A stretch of 6,944 nt of DNA from an uncultured Alphaproteobacteria bacterium (GTDB lineage Bacteria > Pseudomonadota > Alphaproteobacteria > Minwuiales > Minwuiaceae), in the NCBI GenBank assembly GCA_913064755.1, contig CAJYBQ010000172.1, forward strand, positions 1 to 6,944. Direction: 5' to 3'. The notes beneath the pieces were generated by a model that was not told the DNA's origin, made no database searches, and saw only the letters and a list, made by a program, of their open reading frames with translations. Position 1 is the stretch's first letter, and each line of letters opens with the position of its first letter. Made by a program: the position numbers and the translations under genes. This document shows, one piece after another, positions 1 through 6,130 of this stretch.

Positions 1-254
1 TCAAGACCTCCGACAGGGCCATCGAGGCCGCGGAAGCGCTGAAGCTGACCGCACAGGACCTGCATCGCCTCAAGGTCGCCGACAAGATCATCGAGGAACC
101 GGTGGGGGGCGCGCATCGCGATACGGCGCTGACCCTGATGCGCGTCGGGGATGCCATCGCGGCGGCGCTGGAAGGGTTCGACAAGGTTCCGGCCGATGTC
201 CTGCTGGAACGGCGGCGCGACAAGTTCCTGAAGATCGGACGGACAAAGAACTGA
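1..254 (+). CDS. accA: Acetyl-CoA carboxylase carboxyltransferase subunit alpha, C-terminal part
   Basis: This is the last 83 codons of accA, cut by the left edge; the first whole codon starts at base 3 and the TGA is at 252-254. AccA pairs with AccD in the cytoplasmic carboxyltransferase, which moves the carboxyl group from biotin to acetyl-CoA to make malonyl-CoA, the first committed step of fatty acid synthesis. The segment shows the typical AccA ending: an AAEALKLTAQDL helix, the KVADKIIEEPVGGAHRD stretch with the highly conserved EPxGGAHR motif, then a charged helical tail ending ERRRDKFLKIGR. Catalytic parts lie outside the window. The stop is followed after 54 bases by the LuxO-like regulator on the same strand with no visible terminator, so read-through is possible. 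The identification is strong despite the truncation. Confidence 0.95.
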   Translation, partial: KTSDRAIEAAEALKLTAQDLHRLKVADKIIEEPVGGAHRDTALTLMRVGDAIAAALEGFDKVPADVLLERRRDKFLKIGRTKN

Positions 255-308
255 TGCAACCATGCCGACCGGTTCCCGGAATGCCCCGACAGCCAGCAGA
301 CCTGCGCA

Positions 309-1754
309 ATGTCTGATCCCGCCAGGCATCGCCTCCTGCTGGTCGAGGACAGCCGGTCCCTGGCCCGCACCTACGAGCAGTACCTGCGCGATGAACCGTT
401 CGAGATCGTCGCGGCGGAGAACGGCGCGGACGCGATCAGCGAGCTGGCACAACCGTTCGATGTCGTGCTGCTGGACCTGCGCCTGCCCGACATGGATGGC
501 ATGGACATCCTGCAACGGCTGAACGAGCGGGAAAACCCGCCGCCGGTCATCGTCATCACCGCGCATGGGTCGATCAATATCGCGGTCGAGGCCATGCGGT
601 TGGGCGCATTCGAATTCCTGGTGAAACCGTTCTCGGCCGAGCGGCTCACCTTCGCCGTGCGGCACGCGACCGACCGGTCCCGGCTCGCAGCCTCGGCCGA
701 GGCCATCTCGGAAGACCGCGACAGCAACGGGTTCGCCGGGTTCATCGGCAATGCACCGAAGATGCGTGCCGTCTACAAGACCCTGAAGATGGCGGCGCCG
801 AGCAAGGCGACCGTCTTCGTGGTAGGCGAATCCGGCACGGGCAAGGAACTGGCGGCGAACGCGGTACACGAACTCAGTCCCCGTTCGAACGGACCCTTCG
901 TTGCGATCAATTGTGCTGCCATCCCCAAGGGGCTGATCGAAAGCGAGATCTTCGGCCATGTCCGCGGGGCCTTCACCGGGGCGGTGCAGGACCGCGAGGG
1001 CGCAGCGGCACGCGCGCACGGCGGCACCCTGTTCCTGGACGAGATCTGCGAGATGGACCTGGACCTGCAGAGCAAGCTGCTGCGCTTTGTCCAGACCGGC
1101 AGTTTCGAGCGCGTGGGTGACAACAAGACCCGCCACGTGGACGTGCGCTTCGTCTGTGCCACCAACCAGAACCCGATGGAAGCCGTCAAGGAAGGCCGAT
1201 TCCGCGAAGACCTGTTCTACCGCCTGCATGTCATACCCATTCAACTGCCGCCGCTGCGGGAACGGGAAGACGATGTGATGCTGATCGCGGATACCTTCCT
1301 GAAACATTTCGCCAAGGAAGAGCGGAAACGGTTCCGCCGTTTCTCGGCGGACGCCGCGGCCGCCATGGTCGCGCACAACTGGCCGGGGAACATCCGGGAA
1401 CTGCAGAACATCGTCCGTTCCATCACCGTGCTGTATGACGGCACGGAGGTCACGCCGGACATGTTGCCGCCGATCTTCCACATGCAGCAGCCCGCCGCCA
1501 TCGCCCGTGCGGCCACCACATCTTCCGAGCATCCGCTCGCCGACGCAGCGACCGCTACCCCCGCCATTCCCGGCGGTGTCGCGTCCTGGACAAGCGAACA
1601 GGACATCCTGCCGCTGGACGAGGTCGAGCGGGAAGCGATCGAGGCCGCGATCAACATCTGTGGCGGCAACATCGGGCGCGCCGCCGGGTTCCTGGGTGTC
1701 AGCCCGTCGACGATCTACCGCAAGAAACAGGTATGGGACGCCCGCGACAGCTGA
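309..1754 (+). CDS. LuxO-like sigma-54-dependent response regulator (NtrC family)
   Basis: A 481-residue cytoplasmic transcription activator with the full NtrC-type order. The receiver domain (about 8-120) has acidic pocket E13-D14, phosphoacceptor D56, T84 and K106. The AAA+ domain (about 142-385) has Walker A GESGTGKE (173-180), the sigma-54-contacting GAFTGA loop intact at 220-225, Walker B ending D244-E245 and the GRFREDLFYRL block. After an Ala/Pro/Thr-rich linker (about 395-430) comes a Fis-type helix-turn-helix ending SPSTIYRKKQ. Features such as GAAARAHGGTLFLDEICEM, DVRFVCATNQ and the STIYRK ending resemble Vibrio LuxO more than NtrC itself. LuxO acts with sigma-54 to drive regulatory RNA genes in quorum sensing; that role here is only inferred. 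ATG 309 is the first start after the in-frame accA stop at 252 and lacks a strong Shine-Dalgarno. No partner kinase or phosphotransferase is nearby. Confidence 0.93.
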   Translation: MSDPARHRLLLVEDSRSLARTYEQYLRDEPFEIVAAENGADAISELAQPFDVVLLDLRLPDMDGMDILQRLNERENPPPVIVITAHGSINIAVEAMRLGAFEFLVKPFSAERLTFAVRHATDRSRLAASAEAISEDRDSNGFAGFIGNAPKMRAVYKTLKMAAPSKATVFVVGESGTGKELAANAVHELSPRSNGPFVAINCAAIPKGLIESEIFGHVRGAFTGAVQDREGAAARAHGGTLFLDEICEMDLDLQSKLLRFVQTGSFERVGDNKTRHVDVRFVCATNQNPMEAVKEGRFREDLFYRLHVIPIQLPPLREREDDVMLIADTFLKHFAKEERKRFRRFSADAAAAMVAHNWPGNIRELQNIVRSITVLYDGTEVTPDMLPPIFHMQQPAAIARAATTSSEHPLADAATATPAIPGGVASWTSEQDILPLDEVEREAIEAAINICGGNIGRAAGFLGVSPSTIYRKKQVWDARDS

Positions 1755-1817
1755 CGTGGTCCATCCATGGATGCAACCGCACCGGCCCGCCCGCGTCCCA
1801 TCCCGACCGGGGTCCCG
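1755..1817. other. Convergent intergenic gap
   Basis: These 63 bases lie between the 3' ends of the LuxO-like gene and the HIBCH-type gene. They contain a perfect 12-base palindrome, CATCCATGGATG (1762-1773), with no loop and no following T-run on either strand, so it does not look like an intrinsic terminator. I see nothing else here; termination may be Rho-dependent. Confidence 0.4.
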
Positions 1818-2867
1818 TCAGTCGAACGTCAGGTCGCCTTCGGGCAGGGGCGCGAAATATCCTTCGACCGTCGCGTCATCGACATCTGCCAGGGTAGCCG
1901 GCTGCCATTGCGGTTTCTGGTCCTTGTCGATCACCGTGGCACGGGTGCCTTCGTAGAAGTCGTGCCCGGCAATGACCCGGTTCACCATCCGCCATTCCAT
2001 CCGCATGCAGTCATGGAAATCGCGGGAAGCCCCGTCACGCACCTGCCGGTAGGCAATCCTGAGCGACGTCGGTGACTTGGTGCGCATGATCGATGCCTGA
2101 CCGGTCGCCCAATCACCACCGTCGGCATCCAGCGCGTCAAGGATCGCGGCAACCCCGTCGCCGCTGAACAGGCGATCCAGGTCGGCGCGGCGTGCCGCCA
2201 GGTCCGAGGCACCGGGATCACCGGCATGGCGCGCGATCACTGCCGTTGCATCCGCATGGCTGCCGATCGGCGCCGCCGCCAGGGCAGCGACCAGTTCATC
2301 CTGCCTGTCGGAGGCGACAAAGGCGTCTGCCACCCCCGCGTGAAGACTGTCCGCCGCCTTCAGTCGCGCACCGGTCAGCGCGAGCCAGAGGCCGACCCGG
2401 CCAGGCGCACGCGACAGGAAGTAGGAGCCGCCGACATCGGGAAACAGGCCGATACCGGTTTCCGGCATGGCGAAGGTCACCCGTTCCGTCGCAACGCGGT
2501 GACTGCCGGGAATGGAGACCCCGCAACCACCCCCCATCACGATACCGTCCAGCAGCGAGATCCAGGGCTTCGGGAAATGATGGATGTCGGCGTTGAGACG
2601 ATACTCGTCATGATAGAAGTCATACGGGTATCGCCCCCCTGACCGCCCCTCGTCATACAGCTTGCGAATGTCGCCGCCGGCGCAGAAGGCACGGTCCCCT
2701 GCCCCCTGCACCAGGACCGCACGCACGCTGTCATCGTCGCGCCATTCCTTCAGCCGGGCATGCAGGGCAACGCACATCTCGTGCGTCAGCGCATTGAGTG
2801 CCTTCGGTCGATTGAGCAGGACCGTGGCCAAACCACCGTTCCTGCCGAAAATGATCTCTTCGTCCAT
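1818..2867 (-). CDS. 3-hydroxyisobutyryl-CoA hydrolase (enoyl-CoA hydratase/isomerase family)
   Basis: A 349-residue crotonase-fold enzyme of HIBCH type, the usual family length. HIBCH hydrolyses 3-hydroxyisobutyryl-CoA to free 3-hydroxyisobutyrate in valine breakdown and often also accepts 3-hydroxypropionyl-CoA. Visible are the N-terminal LNRPKALNALT motif (about 18-28), FCAGGDIRKLYDEG (61-74), the oxyanion-hole glycines GIVMGGGCG (108-116), and the HIBCH signature MPETGIGLFPDVGGSY with presumed catalytic E136 and D144. The C-terminal part carries SPTSLRIAYRQ, common in HIBCH and lacking in simple hydratases. The start at 2867 is chosen because GGGGAG (2883-2878) lies 10 bases upstream and the family homology begins there; a start at 3011 would add 48 residues of non-homologous sequence. 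It is separated by 164 bases from the secreted-protein gene upstream, so it may have its own promoter. A weak -35-like TTGACG (3023-3018) lacks a good -10. Confidence 0.92.
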   Translation of the reverse strand: MDEEIIFGRNGGLATVLLNRPKALNALTHEMCVALHARLKEWRDDDSVRAVLVQGAGDRAFCAGGDIRKLYDEGRSGGRYPYDFYHDEYRLNADIHHFPKPWISLLDGIVMGGGCGVSIPGSHRVATERVTFAMPETGIGLFPDVGGSYFLSRAPGRVGLWLALTGARLKAADSLHAGVADAFVASDRQDELVAALAAAPIGSHADATAVIARHAGDPGASDLAARRADLDRLFSGDGVAAILDALDADGGDWATGQASIMRTKSPTSLRIAYRQVRDGASRDFHDCMRMEWRMVNRVIAGHDFYEGTRATVIDKDQKPQWQPATLADVDDATVEGYFAPLPEGDLTFD

Positions 2868-2877
2868 ATCTGGTCTG

Positions 2878-2883
2878 CTCCCC
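2878..2883 (-). promoter_or_regulatory. Ribosome binding site of the HIBCH-type gene
   Basis: On the minus strand the sequence reads GGGGAG followed by 10 bases and ATG at 2867. It decides the start in favour of 2867 over the further-upstream ATG at 3011. Confidence 0.6.
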
Positions 2884-3031
2884 TGCGCCAGTCCGTTCGC
2901 CGCGACGCCCTGTTGGTTCTGTCCATGTCGCGACGGGCGCTGCACCTGCACGCTCCCCCGTTCAGGACACTTGCCTGGGTGGTCGGGTGATCGCGAATGC
3001 CGGTACAGCAATCAGTTCGTCAAAGTGCCGC

Positions 3032-3751
3032 TCAATCCATCAGCCCGGCCCATTCGGCCGTTCCACAGATGGACAGGTTAGCGCGATAGCTCTCTGGAGA
3101 GTTCAGTTCAAGATGCCGTATCCGCATGTCTGCATCCAGTTCCCGTGCCGCGCGTTCGGCCACTTCCAGGACCAGCGCACGGGATTCCTTCGTGGCCTGC
3201 TGCTTGTCCCTTGCCTTGCGGGTGATGCGCAGGTTCCGCTCCCGGTGCAGCGCGCGCTTGATCCGCGACGGCAACTGTCGGAACGCCTGCTCCTCGATAT
3301 CCAGATGCTGCAACTGGTGCAGCCGCACGGCACCGGCAGGACATGACGTCCTCGGGAACTCGCCGGGTACGTAGATGGTCGGCGCGACCGCCACGGTGAC
3401 CGTGATGGTTTCCGGCGAATAGCAGAAGTTCTTGTACTCGTCGGTTCCCGAACGCACCCGCACCTGGGCCCTGATCCGTCGATCCATCTCCAGGAACCCG
3501 AAATGCCGGTATCCTGCCGGCTGGGGGTCGACGCGGTTGGCGTGGTTGCGCAATTCATCGGCGGTGAACTTCGCCGAGGTGCGTTCCGCGCGTGCTTCGG
3601 TGATCACCTCGACCCGGGGCAGGTCCAGCGGGTTCCGGCAGGGGTCATCCGATTGTGCCACGGCGGGTGAATGCAGTGCTGCGCCGACCAGCGTTGCCAT
3701 CGCAACGAAAGCCGATACAGCGAGACACCGCATTCCCCTCACCAGGCACAT
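3032..3751 (-). CDS. Secreted protein of unknown function with degenerate HExxH-like motif (HQLQH)
   Basis: I do not recognise a named gene. The 239-residue product begins with a clear Sec signal peptide: R5 and R8, a hydrophobic core of about 10-26, and likely cleavage after AVA (32/33), so it should be periplasmic or secreted. The mature part has four cysteines (C38, C110, C137, C229), enough for two disulfides. A beta-rich stretch (TITVTVAVAPTIYVPGEFP, 115-133) is followed by SC and then H145-Q-L-Q-H149. This layout recalls predicted secreted zinc proteases of alphaproteobacteria in which an HExxH motif follows such a strand and cysteine; here the catalytic Glu position is Gln. The later part (about 157-215) is a charged, mostly helical segment. 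A GAGG ribosome site (3764-3761) overlaps the FAH stop codon, 9 bases before ATG 3751, which suggests translational coupling. M7 (3733) is an alternative start that keeps the signal peptide. Confidence 0.75.
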   Translation of the reverse strand: MCLVRGMRCLAVSAFVAMATLVGAALHSPAVAQSDDPCRNPLDLPRVEVITEARAERTSAKFTADELRNHANRVDPQPAGYRHFGFLEMDRRIRAQVRVRSGTDEYKNFCYSPETITVTVAVAPTIYVPGEFPRTSCPAGAVRLHQLQHLDIEEQAFRQLPSRIKRALHRERNLRITRKARDKQQATKESRALVLEVAERAARELDADMRIRHLELNSPESYRANLSICGTAEWAGLMD

Positions 3752-3760
3752 GGTCGATTG

Positions 3761-3764
3761 CCTC
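3761..3764 (-). promoter_or_regulatory. Ribosome binding site overlapping the FAH stop codon
   Basis: The minus-strand GAGG shares its GA with the TGA stop of the FAH gene (3765-3763) and lies 9 bases from the ATG at 3751. It supports that start and coupled translation of the two genes. Confidence 0.45.
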
Positions 3765-4614
3765 AGCCTTCGTTGACCACCGGGTTGACCAGCGTGCCGA
3801 TCTGCGTGACCTCGACCTCGACCGTGTCGCCGGCCTTCATGTAGACCGGCGGCTTGCGCTTGTCGCCGACACCGCCCGGTGTGCCGCTGACGATCACGTC
3901 ACCGGCCTCGAGCGCCATGAAGCTGCTGATGTACTCGATCAGGAACGGGATGTTGAAGATCATCTGGTCCGTGTTCGCCTGCTGCATGACCTGCCCGTTG
4001 AGACGGGTCGTGAGCGTCAGCGCGGTCGGATCGGGAATGTCGTCGGTTGTCACCATCCACGGCCCGAATGCGCCGGTACCGGTGAAGTTCTTGCCCGGCA
4101 GGAACTGATGCGTATGGCCCTGGAAATCCCGCACGGAACCATCGTTGTAACAGGAATAGCCCGCAACGTGGTTCAGCGCGTCGGCCTGGGAAATGTGGCG
4201 GCCCGGCGTACCGATGATCACGGCCATCTCGCCCTCGTAGTCGAAACGGTCGGAATTGCGCGGTTTCACCATCGCCTGGCCGTGCCCGACCTGGCAGTTG
4301 GCATAGCGCGGAAACATGACCGGATAGCCCGAGACCTGGCGACCGGTCTCGATGCGATGATCCTCGTAGTTCAGGCCGATGCAGACGATCTTGTTCGGGC
4401 GCGGGATGACGGGCAGGAAGGTCACATCGGCCTGGGCGAAATCATCGCCCTGACCGGCAGCGGCCTTCTCGGCGGCGGCAAATGCCTTGCCCTCGATCAG
4501 CGACAGCAGGGTCGGGTACTCACCGCCGATGCGTGCACCCAGATCGACGACACCCTTGTCGGTCGCAACGCCGTAACTGGCCTTGCCGCCCTGTTCGAAA
4601 CTCATCAGCCGCAT
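3763..4614 (-). CDS. Fumarylacetoacetate hydrolase (FAH) family protein
   Basis: A 283-residue protein of the FAH superfamily, divalent-metal enzymes that cleave or decarboxylate 2-oxo acids such as acylpyruvates. The short N-terminal domain (about 1-70) leads into the catalytic fold starting at PNKIVCIGLNYEDH (73-86). The metal ligands expected in the family are present: E127 and E129 in DYEGEMAVIIG and D158 in CYNDGSVRDFQ. VIVSGTPGGVG near the C-terminus is also typical. The exact substrate cannot be read from the sequence; candidates are acylpyruvate hydrolase, ureidoglycolate lyase-like or other FAH activities. Start 4614 is chosen because GGGAGGGG lies 5 bases upstream; an in-frame ATG at 4665 lacks this and would add 17 atypical residues. 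It is the first gene of the minus-strand group, 11 bases before the secreted-protein gene, and is divergent from the aminotransferase gene. Confidence 0.93.
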   Translation of the reverse strand: MRLMSFEQGGKASYGVATDKGVVDLGARIGGEYPTLLSLIEGKAFAAAEKAAAGQGDDFAQADVTFLPVIPRPNKIVCIGLNYEDHRIETGRQVSGYPVMFPRYANCQVGHGQAMVKPRNSDRFDYEGEMAVIIGTPGRHISQADALNHVAGYSCYNDGSVRDFQGHTHQFLPGKNFTGTGAFGPWMVTTDDIPDPTALTLTTRLNGQVMQQANTDQMIFNIPFLIEYISSFMALEAGDVIVSGTPGGVGDKRKPPVYMKAGDTVEVEVTQIGTLVNPVVNEG

Positions 4615-4619
4615 GGTTA

Positions 4620-4627
4620 CCCCTCCC
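4620..4627 (-). promoter_or_regulatory. Strong ribosome binding site of the FAH gene
   Basis: Minus-strand GGGAGGGG followed by TAACC and the ATG at 4614. This is the best Shine-Dalgarno in the window and fixes the start of the FAH gene. Confidence 0.75.
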
Positions 4628-4641
4628 GGATGGTCATTTCT

Positions 4642-4679
4642 CGGTTCTGTTTCAATGCTGGTCAAAACCTAGAGAACCG
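4642..4679. repeat. Inverted repeat CGGTTCT-N24-AGAACCG
   Basis: The arms CGGTTCT (4642-4648) and AGAACCG (4673-4679) are perfect 7-base complements separated by 24 bases. They flank the minus-strand TTGACC element, and the right arm sits next to the plus-strand TTGACG. This position would suit an operator bound by a dimeric regulator, but 7-base arms can arise by chance. Confidence 0.35.
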
Positions 4680-4731
4680 CTTGACGTTTCGCCAGTGCCA
4701 TTTCGGTGCAGCCTTGATAGCATCGCCGCAA

Positions 4732-4756
4732 CTGACAGGTGCCCTGACCAGGTGCC
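4732..4756. repeat. Tandem direct repeat CTGAC(C)AGGTGCC
   Basis: Two adjoining copies, CTGACAGGTGCC (4732-4743) and CTGACCAGGTGCC (4744-4756), differ only by one extra C. They lie upstream of the aminotransferase start, ending 47 bases before the ATG. A tandem regulator site is possible; no known motif is recognised. Confidence 0.5.
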
Positions 4757-4787
4757 GACACCCGGCAGGGAAACCACGACTGCCGCG

Positions 4788-4795
4788 AAGGGGGA
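4788..4795 (+). promoter_or_regulatory. Ribosome binding site of the aminotransferase gene
   Basis: AAGGGGGA followed by an 8-base spacer and ATG 4804. It supports that start over any upstream start in the same long open frame. Confidence 0.65.
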
Positions 4796-4803
4796 CGAAC
4801 GCC

Positions 4804-6129
4804 ATGACCTACGCACATCCGATTCCGAACGACCTGGATTCCTTCTGGATGCCATTCACGCCCAACCGGCAGTTCAAGAAGGAACCCCGGATCGTCGTGT
4901 CCGCGAAGGACATGCATTATACATCCGCCGACGGTCGCCCCATCCTGGACGGCTCCGCCGGGCTGTGGTGCGTCAATGCCGGTCACGGGCGGCAGCGCAT
5001 CGTCGACGCCATCACGCAGTCGGCGAACACGCTCGATTTCGCGCCCTCGTTCCAGTACGCCAACCCGGCCGCCTTCGAACTCGCCAGCCGCATATCCAGC
5101 CTGACCCCCGACCCGCTGAACCGGATATTCTTCACAAATTCCGGCTCGGAGGCCGTGGATACCGCGCTGAAGATCGCCATTGCCTACCACCGGGCGCGCG
5201 GCGACGGCACCCGTACCCGCCTGATCGGTCGCGAACGCGGTTATCACGGCGTCGGCTTCGGTGGCATCTCGGTGGGCGGCATCGTCGCCAACCGGAAATT
5301 CTTCGGCAGCCTGCTCACCGGCGTCGATCACCTGCCGCATACCCACCTGCCGAAGCTGAACAGCTTCAGCAAGGGACAGCCGGAACACGGCGCCGAACTG
5401 GCGGACGACCTGGAACGCATTGTCCAGTTGCACGACCCGTCCACGGTCGCTGCCGTCATCGTGGAGCCGATGGCAGGATCAACCGGCGTGCTGGTGCCGC
5501 CAAGGGGCTACCTGCAGCGTTTGCGCAGCATCTGTGACAAGTACGGCATCCTGCTGATCTTCGACGAGGTCATCAGCGGCTTCGGCCGGTTGGGCACCAA
5601 TTTCGCCGCCGACCGCTTCGGTGTCGTGCCGGACATGATGACAATGGCAAAGGGCCTGACCAATGCAGCCGTTCCGATGGGCGCCGTGGCGGCCAGCGAA
5701 GCGATCTACGACGCCTTCATGACCGGGCCGGAGCACGTCATCGAGCTGTTCCATGGCTATACCTATTCCGCCCACCCGATGGCCTGCGCGGCCGGTCTCG
5801 CGGCGCTGGAGATCTACCGCGAGGGGAGCCTGTTCGACCGCGTGGCCGAACTGGAAGGATATTGGGAAGAGAAGATCCACTCACTTGCCGAGGCGAGGAA
5901 AGTCATCGACATCCGCAACATCGGCCTGGTCGGTGCCATCGAGATGTCTCCCCGAGATGGAGAACCCGGCAAGCGGGGGTTCGAGGCCATGATCAAGGCG
6001 TTCGAGAAGGGCGCAATGGTCCGGGTGACCGGCGACATCATCGCCCTGTCGCCGCCGTTCATCATCTCGAAGGACCAGATCGACGAACTTGTCGATCTTG
6101 TGCGTGACGTCGTGAATGAAATCGACTGA
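4804..6129 (+). CDS. Beta-alanine:pyruvate (omega-amino acid) aminotransferase, class III
   Basis: A 441-residue PLP-dependent class III aminotransferase, full length for the omega-amino acid:pyruvate group. These cytoplasmic enzymes move the amino group of beta-alanine or related omega-amines to pyruvate, giving malonate semialdehyde and alanine. The sequence follows the Pseudomonas enzyme closely: FWMPFTPNRQFKKEPR near the N-terminus, GSAGLWCVNAGHG, FFTNSGSEAVDTALK (phosphate-binding region), RGYHGV, DHLPHTHLP, AAVIVEPMAGSTGVLVPP, D254 in LLIFDEVISGFGR (pairs with the PLP nitrogen), K283 in MAKGLTNAAVPMG (Schiff-base lysine) and HGYTYSAHPMACAAGLAAL. No key residue is missing. The start is set by the AAGGGGGA site and by the family N-terminus. 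It is divergent from the FAH gene and followed after a single base by the epimerase gene, so these two are probably one operon. Related omega-transaminases act on other amines, so the substrate is likely but not certain. Confidence 0.93.
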   Translation: MTYAHPIPNDLDSFWMPFTPNRQFKKEPRIVVSAKDMHYTSADGRPILDGSAGLWCVNAGHGRQRIVDAITQSANTLDFAPSFQYANPAAFELASRISSLTPDPLNRIFFTNSGSEAVDTALKIAIAYHRARGDGTRTRLIGRERGYHGVGFGGISVGGIVANRKFFGSLLTGVDHLPHTHLPKLNSFSKGQPEHGAELADDLERIVQLHDPSTVAAVIVEPMAGSTGVLVPPRGYLQRLRSICDKYGILLIFDEVISGFGRLGTNFAADRFGVVPDMMTMAKGLTNAAVPMGAVAASEAIYDAFMTGPEHVIELFHGYTYSAHPMACAAGLAALEIYREGSLFDRVAELEGYWEEKIHSLAEARKVIDIRNIGLVGAIEMSPRDGEPGKRGFEAMIKAFEKGAMVRVTGDIIALSPPFIISKDQIDELVDLVRDVVNEID

Positions 6130-6130
6130 C

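Larger units (their letters stand above)
4615..4803. promoter_or_regulatory. Divergent promoter region between FAH and aminotransferase genes
   Basis: This 189-base gap must hold the promoters of both divergent units. On the minus strand a weak candidate is TTGACC (4665-4660), a 17-base spacer, then GAGAAA (4642-4637), a poor -10. On the plus strand TTGACG (4681-4686) looks like a -35 but has no credible -10 at 16-18 bases. The region also holds an inverted repeat (4642-4679) and a tandem direct repeat (4732-4756) that could be operators. The divergent arrangement is direct observation; the promoter elements are tentative. Confidence 0.5.

Noticed and set aside
262..522. 86-codon plus-strand frame starting between accA and the regulator
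   Set aside because: It overlaps the conserved receiver domain in another frame, and its composition (Arg, Ser, Pro-rich) is typical of an out-of-frame shadow.
2868..3011. 48-residue N-terminal extension of the HIBCH-type protein
   Set aside because: The extension is not family-like, while the start at 2867 has a good ribosome site and matches the usual HIBCH length.
2868..3031. Search for a terminator or leader structure between the secreted-protein and HIBCH-type genes
   Set aside because: Only short palindromes such as GTCGCGAC and a CGCGACG direct repeat are present; no hairpin followed by a T-run and no convincing -10.
4615..4665. 17-residue N-terminal extension of the FAH protein
   Set aside because: The ATG at 4614 has a strong GGGAGGGG site at ideal spacing, and that site would fall inside the extended gene.
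4728..4744. Minus-strand GGGCAC...TTGC resembling a sigma-54 promoter in the divergent region
   Set aside because: The spacer between the two blocks is 7 bases instead of 5, so the -24/-12 geometry is wrong.
3655..4803. In-frame upstream extension of the aminotransferase that would give an 824-residue protein
   Set aside because: The added part runs antisense through the FAH gene and shows no domain; the ribosome site and family N-terminus place the start at 4804.
4669..5433. 254-codon open frame on the minus strand over the aminotransferase gene and the divergent promoter region
   Set aside because: It lies opposite a clear full-length enzyme, has no recognisable domain, and long antisense frames are expected in GC-rich coding DNA.
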